Source of the DNA: JASBTN01 sp965228805
Lineage (GTDB): Bacteria; Pseudomonadota; Alphaproteobacteria; Rhodobacterales; Rhodobacteraceae
Reading direction: 5' to 3'
Assembly: GCF_965228805.1 (NCBI RefSeq)
Contig: NZ_CBDDIE010000003.1
Span: forward strand, 3,410,001-3,474,000
Length of the DNA stretch: 64,000 bases
Positions 26,094-34,494 of the stretch are shown piece by piece. Position 1 is the first letter of the stretch, and each line of letters opens with the position of its first letter. The notes under the pieces were generated by a model, which ran no database searches, was not told where the DNA came from, and saw nothing but the letters and a program-made list of their open reading frames with translations. A program made the position numbers and the translations under genes.

Positions 26094-26834
26094 GTGAAAA
26101 CCGAACTTGAGCAGAACCGCGACCTGTCCGTCCAGATCGCCGAGGCCATTCGCGATGCGATCATGTCGGGCGGATTGTTGGTGGATGAGCGCCTGCCGTC
26201 CGAGGCGGAGCTGTGCGAGAAGTTCGGCGTCTCGCGCCCCACCGTGCGCGAGGCGCTGAAACGGCTGGCGGCGCAGAACCTGATCCGCACCCAGCGCGGC
26301 GCCTCCGGTGGCGCCTTCGTGAACCGGATCAGTTTCGAGGAAGCCTACGGGCAGCAGATCACCACCTCGACGCTGCTTCTGTCGATGAACAAGGTCGATT
26401 TCGAAACCGCCTGCGAGGCGCGTTACGCAATGGAACGCGCCTGTGTCACCCTGTCAGCCGCACGACGCACCCCCGACCAACTGGCCACCATGCGCGCCGA
26501 GATCCACCGCCAGTCGCAACCCGGCCTGTCGGATGAAAGCTTCTGCGCCTCGGACGTGGCCTTTCACCGGGCGCTGGTAGATGGGGCGGGCAACCCGGTG
26601 TTGTCCTACCAGCTGGCGGGTGCGGTCGAGGCGACTCAACCGCTGATGAACATGATTACCTTTACCGCGCGGTCACGAGAGGAGATCGTCGCGCTGCACA
26701 CCCGCATTGCCGACGCGATCGAGGCTGGCGATGGCGAGGCCGCCGATCAGGCGTTGGCAGATCTGACCGCCTACACGCTGACACTCGCCGAACAGGTACG
26801 CGCCGCCCGCGCGGCACGGATCAGCGCCCCATGA
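26094..26834 (+). CDS. GntR/FadR-family transcriptional regulator (FCD), probable regulator of the dmdA operon
   Basis: A 246-residue regulator. The N-terminal winged helix has the GntR signature RLPSEAELCEKFGVSRPTVRE (given in part: SEAELCEKFGVSRPTVRE) followed by the wing TQRGASGGAFV. The FCD effector domain spans ~90-240, with candidate metal ligands D and H in ASDVAFHRALVDGAGN and the later LHTRIADAI histidine. GTG 26094 follows GGAG. It overlaps the downstream EctC-like cupin gene by 4 nt and lies divergent from the dmdA operon with a twin palindrome between, implying that it senses a DMSP-pathway metabolite. Confidence 0.9.
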   Translation: MKTELEQNRDLSVQIAEAIRDAIMSGGLLVDERLPSEAELCEKFGVSRPTVREALKRLAAQNLIRTQRGASGGAFVNRISFEEAYGQQITTSTLLLSMNKVDFETACEARYAMERACVTLSAARRTPDQLATMRAEIHRQSQPGLSDESFCASDVAFHRALVDGAGNPVLSYQLAGAVEATQPLMNMITFTARSREEIVALHTRIADAIEAGDGEAADQALADLTAYTLTLAEQVRAARAARISAP

Positions 26835-27217
26835 TCGTCCGTGAACTGACCGCAATCGAAGCCACCGGCCGTTTCGTCGACTGGGGCAATGGCACCAGCC
26901 ACCGCCTTCTGGTGGCCGAGGATGGTATGGGGTTCACGATGTGCCACACCATCGTACGCGCGGGCACCGAGACGCGGTTGAAGTACGACAACCACCTGGA
27001 GGCCTGTTACTGCATCGCGGGCACCGGCAAGGTCGAAGAGGTGGGCGGCCCCACCCACGCCCTGCGGCCCGGCGTGATGTATGCGCTGGACCAGCACGAC
27101 GACCACATTCTGCGTGCCGATGCAGGAGCGGACCTCGTGCTGGTCAGCGTGTTCAACCCGCCGCTGACGGGCCAGGAAAGCCACGATCCCACCCGCGAGG
27201 GGCCGTCGGGCTACTGA
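26831..27217 (+). CDS. Orphan ectoine-synthase (EctC)-like cupin with altered active site
   Basis: A single-domain cupin of 128 residues clearly homologous to L-ectoine synthase: MIVRELT start, NHLEACYC with the iron-binding Glu, PGVMYALD (Tyr), QHDDHILRA (His) and FNPPLTGQESHD. The iron-site residues are kept. However, the substrate-site Trp of the usual N-W-x-S-R-R block is Gly (GNGTSHRLL), and the usual Cys of C-V-F-N is Ser (SVFNPP). No ectA or ectB is in the window. Coupled by a 4-nt overlap to the GntR gene beside dmdA. It may act on another substrate; several DMSP lyases are also cupins, but no lyase signature is claimed. Confidence 0.82.
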   Translation: MIVRELTAIEATGRFVDWGNGTSHRLLVAEDGMGFTMCHTIVRAGTETRLKYDNHLEACYCIAGTGKVEEVGGPTHALRPGVMYALDQHDDHILRADAGADLVLVSVFNPPLTGQESHDPTREGPSGY

Positions 27218-27231
27218 CCCACCCTTCGGGG

Positions 27232-27876
27232 TCAGTTCCAGTTGAAGGTAAAGCTCTGCTGATACTGGCCCCAGCTTTGCGTGGTGATCCCGTTGTGGCT
27301 CTGCCCGAAATAGCTGTCCAACCCCTCAACCGCCAGAACGGTGACATTGCCCCCCTGTGCGTCGATCACCCCTTCGAAGATCGCCGCCGCGCAGATATCG
27401 CTGTCAGCGGTAAAGGGTCCGCTGCCCCAGACCGTGCCGCTGCCCGCGCCCGGCGCGCAGGAACAGGTCATCGGCGACCGTGCCGCATCAAAGGCCCCGC
27501 AGGCTGCCACATTGGCAGGCGCGCTGGCCTTGCCGCGCAGGATCTCGACCGAAGTGTCATAGCTTCCCCAGCTCTGTGTCGTTACCCCGTTTTGCGAAGA
27601 TCCCGAATACTGCGCCTGCCCTGCTGCGCGGGCGACCAGGATCTTGCCACCGTTCACACCAATCGCGCCCGCATGGCGCGCCGCCTGGCACAGATCGCTG
27701 TCGGCCGTATAGGGACCGCTGCCCCAGACCGTGCCGCGGCTCTGATCCGCCGTGCAGACACAGGTATAGGTGTCCTGATCCACCGGATAGCGCCCACAGG
27801 TCTCGGCCGCCTGCGCGCCTCCGCCCACTGCCATCAACGCGGTCCCGCCCAGGACCAAGGCTTTCAACTTCTTCAT
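27232..27876 (-). CDS. Secreted protein with two LCCL domains
   Basis: A 214-residue exported protein. Signal peptide residues ~1-23 (ending GAQAAE). Two tandem LCCL-type modules of ~90 residues follow, each with the pattern C...C-x-C, GTVWGSGPYTADSDLC (second copy GTVWGSGPFTADSDIC), AA-x2-G-I/V-I, GG and a C-terminal NGVTTQSWG/NGITTQSWG. LCCL domains are extracellular modules with suspected lipid or carbohydrate binding; the role in bacteria is unknown. It faces the EctC-like gene convergently with only 14 bp between. Confidence 0.82.
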   Translation of the reverse strand: MKKLKALVLGGTALMAVGGGAQAAETCGRYPVDQDTYTCVCTADQSRGTVWGSGPYTADSDLCQAARHAGAIGVNGGKILVARAAGQAQYSGSSQNGVTTQSWGSYDTSVEILRGKASAPANVAACGAFDAARSPMTCSCAPGAGSGTVWGSGPFTADSDICAAAIFEGVIDAQGGNVTVLAVEGLDSYFGQSHNGITTQSWGQYQQSFTFNWN

Positions 27877-27974
27877 CTTCTATCTCTCCCTTGAAACATG
27901 CTGGCTGAAAAGAACCACGCACAGGGTAAGACGCTTTTTGCCTTTTTCGCAACCAAGGCGGGTTGAGCTGCGGC

Positions 27975-28310
27975 CCCGGGGGGCTTATATCTGGTCTGTC
28001 CTTCGGGACTATGGACATAAACGCGCTCGTAATAAGCGGATCGGACCCGGGGGCGGTACCCGGCGGCTCCACCAAACATCCCATCGTTGGGGATCATGGG
28101 GCCGAAACAGGATCGACGGACGTCTAAAGGGGTTAGCTTTGTCTCGGCTGGGTGCCACCGTATCGGCCCGCTAAAGTACAATTGCCAACGACAATCGTGC
28201 TCCGGTCGCTCTGGCTGCGTAAGCAGTCCGAAAGATCGAAACTTAAGCCCTTTCGCCTAGCCGCGTGAGGCGGGGTTCGCAGGTACCTGGCAACAGAAAC
28301 CTGCACTTAT
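27975..28310 (+). ncRNA. ssrA: Permuted (two-piece) tmRNA, ssrA
   Basis: Alphaproteobacterial circularly permuted tmRNA for ribosome rescue. The 3' acceptor piece comes first and ends in CGGCTCC-A-CCA at 28074. After a 23-nt spacer that is removed, the 5' piece begins GGGGCCGAAACAGGATCGACGG-like at 28098. GGGGCCG pairs with CGGCTCC to give the tRNA-like acceptor stem, with one G-U pair. The tag reading frame starts with the resume codon GCC at 28184 and encodes ANDNRAPVALAA, stop at 28220-28222. The outer limits are approximate: the 5' start is upstream of GGTCTGTCC, and the 3' end is near the hairpin GCAGGTACC...GAAACCTGC. Confidence 0.95.
28184..28222 (+). other. tmRNA proteolysis tag reading frame (ANDNRAPVALAA)
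   Basis: Thirteen codons including TAA, inside the ssrA 5' piece. The ALAA end is the ClpX/ClpA degron and the AND start is the SspB-binding part; sspB lies 2.9 kb downstream. Confidence 0.95.
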
Positions 28311-28435
28311 CTCCCCCATCAGTCACGGTCGATTTCCCCTGCGTCATGCGGATTTCCCGGCCGCGTGTCACAAGCCGTTAACCATTTGGGCCTAAGCTGT
28401 CCTCCGAGCAGACAAGATACGAGATGGAGCAACCG

Positions 28436-28870
28436 ATGACGGCTCTGGACACACTCAAGACCTGGTATGATCGGGTCTGGTTGCAAGGCGACCTGGACGC
28501 GATCGACGAACTTTTCACCCCGGACACCGAAGCCCGCGGCATGATGGATTTCGCCGTCGGGCCCGAGGATTTCAAGGCGCTGGTGCCCGCCTTCCTGGCC
28601 CATGTGGCGTTGCAGGACATCCGTTATGACAAGGTGGTCGAGATGGGAGACTGGGTCTGGGCCTCGATGTCGGCCCACGCCACCTCACGCGCGACCGAGG
28701 CACCGGTGCGCGTCACCGGCCAGATCATGGTGCGGGTGCAGGAAGGGCGCATCGTCGAGGCCTATAACCAGTTCGACTTTCTGGCCCTCTTTGAACAGCT
28801 GGGATATCTGCCGCCCGACACGCTGGCCCTGTGCCTGTCCGGCGAGGGGCTGGGACTGCCGGGGGCTTGA
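28436..28870 (+). CDS. SnoaL-like / NTF2-fold protein
   Basis: A 144-residue cone-shaped NTF2-like domain (ester-cyclase/SnoaL group): early helix TWYDRVWLQGDLDAIDELF, then beta-rich segments ending in QIMVRVQEGRIVEAYNQFD (given as VRVQEGRIVEAYNQFD). Such proteins bind small hydrophobic ligands or act as isomerases/cyclases; no function can be assigned. ATG 28436 has GGAG six nt upstream; ATG 28424 has no ribosome site. It lies ahead of chrB without an obvious link. Confidence 0.75.
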   Translation: MTALDTLKTWYDRVWLQGDLDAIDELFTPDTEARGMMDFAVGPEDFKALVPAFLAHVALQDIRYDKVVEMGDWVWASMSAHATSRATEAPVRVTGQIMVRVQEGRIVEAYNQFDFLALFEQLGYLPPDTLALCLSGEGLGLPGA

Positions 28871-28978
28871 CCACCCCCTGCCCGGTCTGGCACCTAGCGC
28901 TCATGGGGTTGCGCATCCACCCCGTGAGACCAAGGTCGAAGGAGCGCATCCATCACGACTGACATGAAGGATGCCCCC

Positions 28979-29791
28979 ATGCCCGCCTTTAGCGAAATCT
29001 CTCCGCAGCAATTGATGCGCCTGATCGGCACCCCTGAGGGCCCCGTGGTGATTGATGTCACCCTCGACGCGGACTTTGACGCCGATCCGCACCTCATCCC
29101 CACAGCTCGGCGCTGCCCGCATGACCAGATCATCACCCTGGCGCTGGGTTTGCAGGGCTGTTGCGTCGTGGTGGTCTGCCAGAAAGGTCTGAAACTCAGC
29201 CATGGCGCCGCCGCGCGGCTGCGCGCCGAAGGCGTCCATGCCGAAGCGCTTGAAGGCGGCAACCTGGGCTGGAAGACCGCAGGCCTGCCGCGCGTGCCAG
29301 CAAGGGTCCTGCCAGAGAAGGCCGACGACGCCACGCTCTGGGTCACCCGGCACCGGCCCAAGATCGACCGCATTGCCTGCCCCTGGCTGATCCGCCGTTT
29401 TGTCGACCCCGACGCCCGGTTCCTCTTCGTCCCGCCCGCCCAGGTCGCCGATGTGGCCGAGCGTTTCGGCGCCACCCCGTTCGACGTGAATGGCGTTTTC
29501 TGGACCCATCGCGGAGACGGATGCAGCTTTGATACAATGGTCGCCGAATTCGGCCTGACCACCCCCGCGCTTGAACGCCTCGCCCGGGTGGTGCGCGCCG
29601 CCGATACGAACCGCCACGACCTCGCCCCCGAGGCCGCCGGTCTGCTGGCCCTGTCCGTCGGCCTGTCGCGCCAGTTCAAGGACGATATGGCCCAACTGAA
29701 GGCAGCCATGCCGCTCTATGACGCGCTCTACCGTTGGGCGCGCGACGGGGTGGGCGAGACCCATGAACATGGCGCGGAGCGCAAGGCATGA
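28979..29791 (+). CDS. chrB: Rhodanese-like + ChrB C-terminal domain, chromate resistance protein
   Basis: A 270-residue two-domain protein. The N-terminal ~110 residues look like a rhodanese domain, with the loop VVVVCQKGLKLSHGAAARL and the usual catalytic Cys position occupied by Cys in VCQKG. The C-terminal ChrB domain begins WVTRHRPKIDRIACPWLIRR and continues with RFVDPDARFLFVP. ChrB regulates or assists chromate export; the gene overlaps chrA by 4 nt (ATGA). ATG 28979 is preferred over 28964 because AAGGA lies 8 nt before it. Confidence 0.88.
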   Translation: MPAFSEISPQQLMRLIGTPEGPVVIDVTLDADFDADPHLIPTARRCPHDQIITLALGLQGCCVVVVCQKGLKLSHGAAARLRAEGVHAEALEGGNLGWKTAGLPRVPARVLPEKADDATLWVTRHRPKIDRIACPWLIRRFVDPDARFLFVPPAQVADVAERFGATPFDVNGVFWTHRGDGCSFDTMVAEFGLTTPALERLARVVRAADTNRHDLAPEAAGLLALSVGLSRQFKDDMAQLKAAMPLYDALYRWARDGVGETHEHGAERKA

Positions 29792-31038
29792 ACGCCCCAA
29801 CGCTGGCCGAAATCACCCGCATCTTCGCCCGCATTGGCCTGATGTCCTTCGGTGGTCCGGCGGCACAGATCGCCGTCATGCACCGTGAGCTGGTCGAGGA
29901 CCGCCCCTGGCTGACCGAAGACCAGTTCCTGCGCGCCCTGTCCTTCTGCATGCTGCTGCCGGGGCCTGAGGCGATGCAGCTCTGCACCTATGCAGGTTGG
30001 CGCCTGAAAGGCGTGACCGGTGGGCTGATCGCCGGGCTGCTGTTCGTGCTGCCCGGCGCCGCCGTGATGCTTGCCCTGGCCTTGGCCTATGCCACCTGGG
30101 GCACCCTGCCCACGATCGAGGCCATCTTCCTGGGCATCAAGGCCACGGTAGTGATCGTGGTATTGCAGGCCCTGGCCAAGTTGGCGAAAAAGACGCTACA
30201 TCAAAGGGATCGCTGGGTCATTGCAACCCTGTCGTTCATCGCGCTCTACGGCTTTGCGGCCCCCTTCCCCGCAGTGATCGGTCTGGCCGCCGCCTATGGC
30301 GCACTGACCGCTTCCGGCACCACCGAGCCCGCGCCGCGCCCCAAGGCCGCCGCCACCCTGCGCGCCACGCTGACCTGGGGCGTACTCTGGGCTGCGCCGA
30401 TCGCTGCTGCCTGGGCCACGGGTGCACAGACCCTGACCCAGATCGGCCTGTTCTTTTCCAAGCTGGCCGTGGTCACCTTCGGCGGCGCCTATGCGGTGCT
30501 GGCCTATATGACACAGGAGGTGGTGACCCGCCACGGCTGGCTCACCACCGCACAGATGATGGACGGGCTGGGCCTGGCCGAAACCACGCCCGGCCCCCTG
30601 ATCCTGGTGACCGAGTTCGTGGGCTTCCTGGCGGGTTTCGGCGCGGGCGGCGTCGGCCTGGCCCTTGCGGCCACGGCAATGACGCTCTGGGTTACCTTCG
30701 TGCCCTGTTTCCTATGGATCTTCGCCGCCGCGCCACACGTGGAATGGCTGACCACCCGCCCGCGTCTGAAAGGCGCACTATCGGCCATCACAGCCGCCGT
30801 GGTCGGGGTGATCGCCAACCTGTCGCTCTGGTTCGCGCTGCACGTCTTCTTTGCCGAGGTCACAAAGGCCCGCGCACCCCTTGCCGCAGCCTTCCCCATA
30901 CCCGCCAGCCTAGACCTGACCGCCCTAGTGCTGGCTGCCCTGGCCGCGGTGCTTCTGGTGCCGTTCAAACGCCCGCTGCTCCTGACCCTCGCCCTGATGG
31001 GTGGGGCCGGTTGGCTCGCCGGGGTCCTTACCATCTGA
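29788..31038 (+). CDS. chrA: Chromate efflux transporter ChrA
   Basis: CHR-family membrane pump exporting chromate; 416 residues with two homologous halves. Each half opens with a conserved block: MSFGGPAAQIAVMHRELV (half 1) and VVTFGGAYAVLAYMTQEVV (half 2), and carries LLPGPEAMQLCTYAGW or ETTPGPLILVTEFVGF. About ten hydrophobic segments. Sulfate/chromate specificity is a family property. Operon with chrB through ATGA overlap. Confidence 0.93.
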   Translation: MNAPTLAEITRIFARIGLMSFGGPAAQIAVMHRELVEDRPWLTEDQFLRALSFCMLLPGPEAMQLCTYAGWRLKGVTGGLIAGLLFVLPGAAVMLALALAYATWGTLPTIEAIFLGIKATVVIVVLQALAKLAKKTLHQRDRWVIATLSFIALYGFAAPFPAVIGLAAAYGALTASGTTEPAPRPKAAATLRATLTWGVLWAAPIAAAWATGAQTLTQIGLFFSKLAVVTFGGAYAVLAYMTQEVVTRHGWLTTAQMMDGLGLAETTPGPLILVTEFVGFLAGFGAGGVGLALAATAMTLWVTFVPCFLWIFAAAPHVEWLTTRPRLKGALSAITAAVVGVIANLSLWFALHVFFAEVTKARAPLAAAFPIPASLDLTALVLAALAAVLLVPFKRPLLLTLALMGGAGWLAGVLTI

Positions 31039-31096
31039 CTTCCCTTCCCCCCCGAATCTCGTATGCTGGACGCATAGTGAACAGGAAGGCCCACCC

Positions 31097-31615
31097 ATGT
31101 CCGACCGGATCGATTATGGAAACCTGATGCATGACGCGATGCGGAGCCTGATCCGTACCGTCCTGGACGAGGTCGCCGACCGCGGCTTGCCCGGCGCGCA
31201 TCATTTCTTCATCAGCTTCGACACCACCCACCCGGAGGTCGAGCTGGCCGATTGGCTGCGCGAACGATTTCCGGAGGACATGACCATCGTCATGCAGCAC
31301 TGGTTCGCCGACCTTGAAGTGACCGAGAACGGATTTTCCGTCACGCTGAACTTCGGCGACCAACCCGAACGCATGTCGATCCCTTATGACGCGATCCGCA
31401 CCTTCGTGGACCCTTCGGTGGAGTTCGGCCTGCGGTTCGAAACCCAGGAAGACGAAGAAGAAGCCGAATTGGCCGCTGCAGAGGAAGCGCCGGTCGATTT
31501 CGAGGAATTCGCGCCCCCTGCCGAAGACAGCCCGGCGGCCTCCGAGGAGGAGGACGCGGAAGAGGAAGAGCACAAGGACGCCGAGATCGTCAGCCTGGAC
31601 AGCTTCCGCAAGTGA
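31097..31615 (+). CDS. sspB: SspB-family ClpXP adaptor
   Basis: A 172-residue alphaproteobacterial SspB. Residues ~1-115 form the tag-binding domain (HHFFISFDTTHPEVELADWL, MTIVMQHWFADLEV, FSVTLNFGDQPERMSIPYDAI). A long acidic linker rich in Glu/Asp (~120-160) follows, ending in the ClpX-binding tail EIVSLDSFRK. It delivers tmRNA-tagged proteins to ClpXP. Located 2.9 kb from ssrA, a functional neighbour. ATG 31097 follows AGGAAGG. Confidence 0.93.
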   Translation: MSDRIDYGNLMHDAMRSLIRTVLDEVADRGLPGAHHFFISFDTTHPEVELADWLRERFPEDMTIVMQHWFADLEVTENGFSVTLNFGDQPERMSIPYDAIRTFVDPSVEFGLRFETQEDEEEAELAAAEEAPVDFEEFAPPAEDSPAASEEEDAEEEEHKDAEIVSLDSFRK

Positions 31616-31631
31616 TCTGAATGCCCCGCCC

Positions 31632-31654
31632 CCCCGGCCCGCGCCGGGGTTTTC
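31632..31654 (+). terminator. Rho-independent terminator of sspB
   Basis: Stem CCCCGGC/GCCGGGG with a 4-nt loop followed by TTTTCTG, 16 bp after the sspB stop. Confidence 0.85.
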
Positions 31655-31696
31655 TGTTGGCGAAGGGCAAACCATCCCAAAACTACTTTTTTCATA

Positions 31697-32293
31697 ATGA
31701 TATCAGCCATGAAACTCGGCCGTAGCTCGATCACATCCTCCGCCCTGTGTCTTGCCGCCTGCGGGATCGCCTGGGCGGGTGGACCGGAGACGGTCAGCAG
31801 ATCCGAAGTCGCGGCACGGCACTGCACGGCGCAATGGGCGAAACTCGTCGAGGTCACCCCGAACGCTTGGTCGGATCTCCCACCGATCGAGGTTGACCCC
31901 ACCCTGGATCCCGCCACCACCACTGCCTTCAACAAATACGTCACCGCCGTGGTGGCGCTGGCCGAGTATTTCGGCCAGTTCACGGGCCTCACCGACAGCC
32001 AGTACCAAACCGCCGCCCATATTGCCCAGGCCCGGGCTCGGTTCGAACTGGCCATGTGTCTGGTCCCGACCGAGGAAGAGCGCGATCTGATCACCGCGCT
32101 GGCCCACGCCGCGGGTGGCGGAACGGCGGCGGAGATAGAAGCGCGCCTGTTTGACGGCTTTGACACATTCTTCTGCACGGGTGCGGATCAGGCAAGCGAA
32201 CAGATCTTTCGTCTGGAACCGACAAGCCCCACCTTTGCCGACGATATCGACAGCATCATGTCCACCGCCATGCGTGCATGCGAGGCGGGGTAG
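31697..32293 (+). CDS. Exported protein of unknown function
   Basis: A 198-residue protein (194 if ATG 31709 is used) with a signal sequence. A LAAC motif near residue 21 could be a lipobox, or cleavage may occur at AWA-GG a few residues later. The mature part is helical and acidic with cysteines at about 42, 118, 160 and 195, which could form disulfides. I do not recognise the family. It lies alone after the sspB terminator. Confidence 0.6.
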   Translation: MISAMKLGRSSITSSALCLAACGIAWAGGPETVSRSEVAARHCTAQWAKLVEVTPNAWSDLPPIEVDPTLDPATTTAFNKYVTAVVALAEYFGQFTGLTDSQYQTAAHIAQARARFELAMCLVPTEEERDLITALAHAAGGGTAAEIEARLFDGFDTFFCTGADQASEQIFRLEPTSPTFADDIDSIMSTAMRACEAG

Positions 32294-32435
32294 GCCCGTT
32301 TTTTTGCCCGTCGCGCCCGCCCTGTAACGGCTCTGTCGCGGCTTCATGAAGCTTCGGTGAAGATTTCGGCGTGGCTCTTGCCCGGGCTCGTAACCTCTGC
32401 ATTCTGCACGAAAACGCATCTTGCAGGAGGCCCCG

Positions 32436-32993
32436 ATGCCCGCCCCGATCACGCTCTTTCTGAAGGAAACCCTGCGCCGCCCGAAAGAGGTCGTGGCGAT
32501 CGCCCCCTCCTCGGCGGCCACCGCGCGCAAGATGACGGCGGGGGTCGAGGATGTGGATGGCCCGATCGTTGAAATCGGTCCGGGCACAGGGGTATTCACC
32601 AAAGCGATCCTGGATCGGGGCGTTGCGCCGGAGCGGCTGACGTTGCTCGAAATGAACGCGAATTTCTGTGATGCCCTGCGCACACGCTTTCCGGGTGTAA
32701 CCGTACTCAACCGCCCGGCACAGGAGATCCAGGAGATCGGGCTCGAAGGCATCAGCGCGGTAATCTCCGGCGTGCCGGTGCTGGCCCGACCGCAGATCCA
32801 ACGCGAGGTCGTGGGGCGTGCCTTCGACGTCATGGCCCCTGATGGGTTCTTCACCCAGATCACCTATTCACCCCGCGCGCCCATTGCACCGGACATGCGC
32901 GCCGAGCTGGGGCTGTCCACACATCATCGCGGCATGATCTGGGGAAACCTTCCGCCCGCCCATGTCTTCGAGTTTCGCCGCGCGCGCCACTAG
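32436..32993 (+). CDS. Class I SAM-dependent methyltransferase, PmtA-like (phospholipid N-methyltransferase)
   Basis: A 185-residue methyltransferase: N-terminal FLKETLRRPKEVVAIAPSS, SAM motif I VEIGPGTGVFTKAIL (about residues 45-59), motif II LLEMNANFC, and the family marker SGVPVL followed by DGFFTQITYSP. This organisation matches the PmtA-type phosphatidylethanolamine methyltransferases of Rhodobacter and Sinorhizobium, which make phosphatidylcholine. KsgA-like rRNA methyltransferases share motif I but are longer. ATG 32436 has AGGAGG upstream. Confidence 0.75.
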   Translation: MPAPITLFLKETLRRPKEVVAIAPSSAATARKMTAGVEDVDGPIVEIGPGTGVFTKAILDRGVAPERLTLLEMNANFCDALRTRFPGVTVLNRPAQEIQEIGLEGISAVISGVPVLARPQIQREVVGRAFDVMAPDGFFTQITYSPRAPIAPDMRAELGLSTHHRGMIWGNLPPAHVFEFRRARH

Positions 32994-33098
32994 GGAAAGA
33001 CCGGGCGCAGGCGTTAGCGGTATCCAACGGTATACAGGATTGAACTTTGTGCCGGATCGGCTATGAAGTCAGCGAGACTTTAGCAAAGGCGCTGATAC

Positions 33099-34493
33099 AT
33101 GACCCAGACCCGCACCGAAACCGACAGCTTTGGCCCGCTCGAAGTTCCCACCGACAAATATTGGGGCGCGCAGACGCAGCGCTCGTTGATGAACTTCCCG
33201 ATCGGCTGGGAAAAGCAGCCCGTTGCCATCGTGCGCGCGTTGGGCGTGATCAAACAAGCCTGCGCCGAGGCCAACACCGCCTCCGGCGCGATGGACAAGA
33301 CCATCGGCGACGCGGTCGTTCAGGCGGCCTCCGAAGTGGTGGCCGGCAAGTTCGACGACAACTTCCCGCTGGTTGTCTGGCAGACCGGTTCCGGCACCCA
33401 GTCGAACATGAATGCCAACGAGGTCATCGCCAACCGCGCGATTGAGATCCTGGGCGGCGTGATCGGCTCGAAAGACCCGGTGCACCCGAACGATCACTGC
33501 AACATGGGCCAGTCGTCGAACGACACCTTCCCGACCGCCATGCATATCGCCACCGCCATGTCGGTGCGTGACGTGCTACTGCCCGGTCTGGAAAAACTGC
33601 TGACGGGCCTCGAGGCCAAGCAGGAAGAGTTCAAGGACATCATCAAGATCGGCCGCACCCACACCCAGGACGCCACGCCGCTGACCCTGGGTCAGGAATT
33701 CTCGGGCTATGCCCACATGATCCGTCAGGGGATCGCGCGCGTGAAGGCCGCCCTGCCCGGCATCTATGAACTGGCCCAAGGCGGCACCGCCGTCGGCACC
33801 GGGCTGAACACCAACAAGGGCTGGGGCGAGGAAGTCGCCGCCAACATGGCGCGCATCACCGACCTGCCCTTCGTCACCGCCCCCAACAAGTTCGAGGCCC
33901 TGTCGGCCCATGACGCCATGGTCTTCATGTCTGGCGCCATCGCGACCGTCGCGGGCAGCTGCTACAAGATCGCCAACGACATCCGCTTCCTGGGCTCCGG
34001 CCCGCGCTCGGGTCTGGGCGAGCTGATCCTGCCGGAAAACGAACCGGGCAGCTCGATCATGCCGGGCAAGGTCAACCCGACCCAGGCCGAAGCGCTGACC
34101 CAGGTGGCCGCCCATGTGATGGGCAATGACGCGGCGATGAAGTTTGCGGGCTCGCAGGGTCACTTCGAGCTCAACGTCTACAACCCGATGATGAGCTACA
34201 ATCTGCTGCAATCGATCCAGCTGCTGGGCGACGCCGCGGACAGCTTTACCGAGCGTATGCTGAACGGCATCCAGGCGAACGAGCCGCGCATCGACAAGCT
34301 GATGAAGGAAAGCCTGATGTTGGTCACCGCCCTGGCGCCCACCATCGGTTACGACAATGCCACCAAGGTCGCCAAGACCGCGCACAAGAACGGCACCACT
34401 CTGAAGGAAGAGGCGATTGCACTCGGCTTCGTGGACGAGGCCACCTTTGATGCAGTTGTGCGCCCCGAGCAGATGATTGGTCCGAAGGACTGA
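33099..34493 (+). CDS. fumC: Fumarate hydratase class II
   Basis: TCA-cycle hydratase converting fumarate and L-malate; 464 residues, normal length. The superfamily signature GSSIMPGKVNPTQAEA is near 318-333, the catalytic His of NDHCNMGQSSND near 129-140, and TGSGTQSNMNANEVI near 97-111. The oxygen-stable, iron-free type. It is followed after one base by a DUF4169 gene and then an RHH gene, forming a three-gene unit. Confidence 0.96.
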   Translation: MTQTRTETDSFGPLEVPTDKYWGAQTQRSLMNFPIGWEKQPVAIVRALGVIKQACAEANTASGAMDKTIGDAVVQAASEVVAGKFDDNFPLVVWQTGSGTQSNMNANEVIANRAIEILGGVIGSKDPVHPNDHCNMGQSSNDTFPTAMHIATAMSVRDVLLPGLEKLLTGLEAKQEEFKDIIKIGRTHTQDATPLTLGQEFSGYAHMIRQGIARVKAALPGIYELAQGGTAVGTGLNTNKGWGEEVAANMARITDLPFVTAPNKFEALSAHDAMVFMSGAIATVAGSCYKIANDIRFLGSGPRSGLGELILPENEPGSSIMPGKVNPTQAEALTQVAAHVMGNDAAMKFAGSQGHFELNVYNPMMSYNLLQSIQLLGDAADSFTERMLNGIQANEPRIDKLMKESLMLVTALAPTIGYDNATKVAKTAHKNGTTLKEEAIALGFVDEATFDAVVRPEQMIGPKD

Positions 34494-34494
34494 G

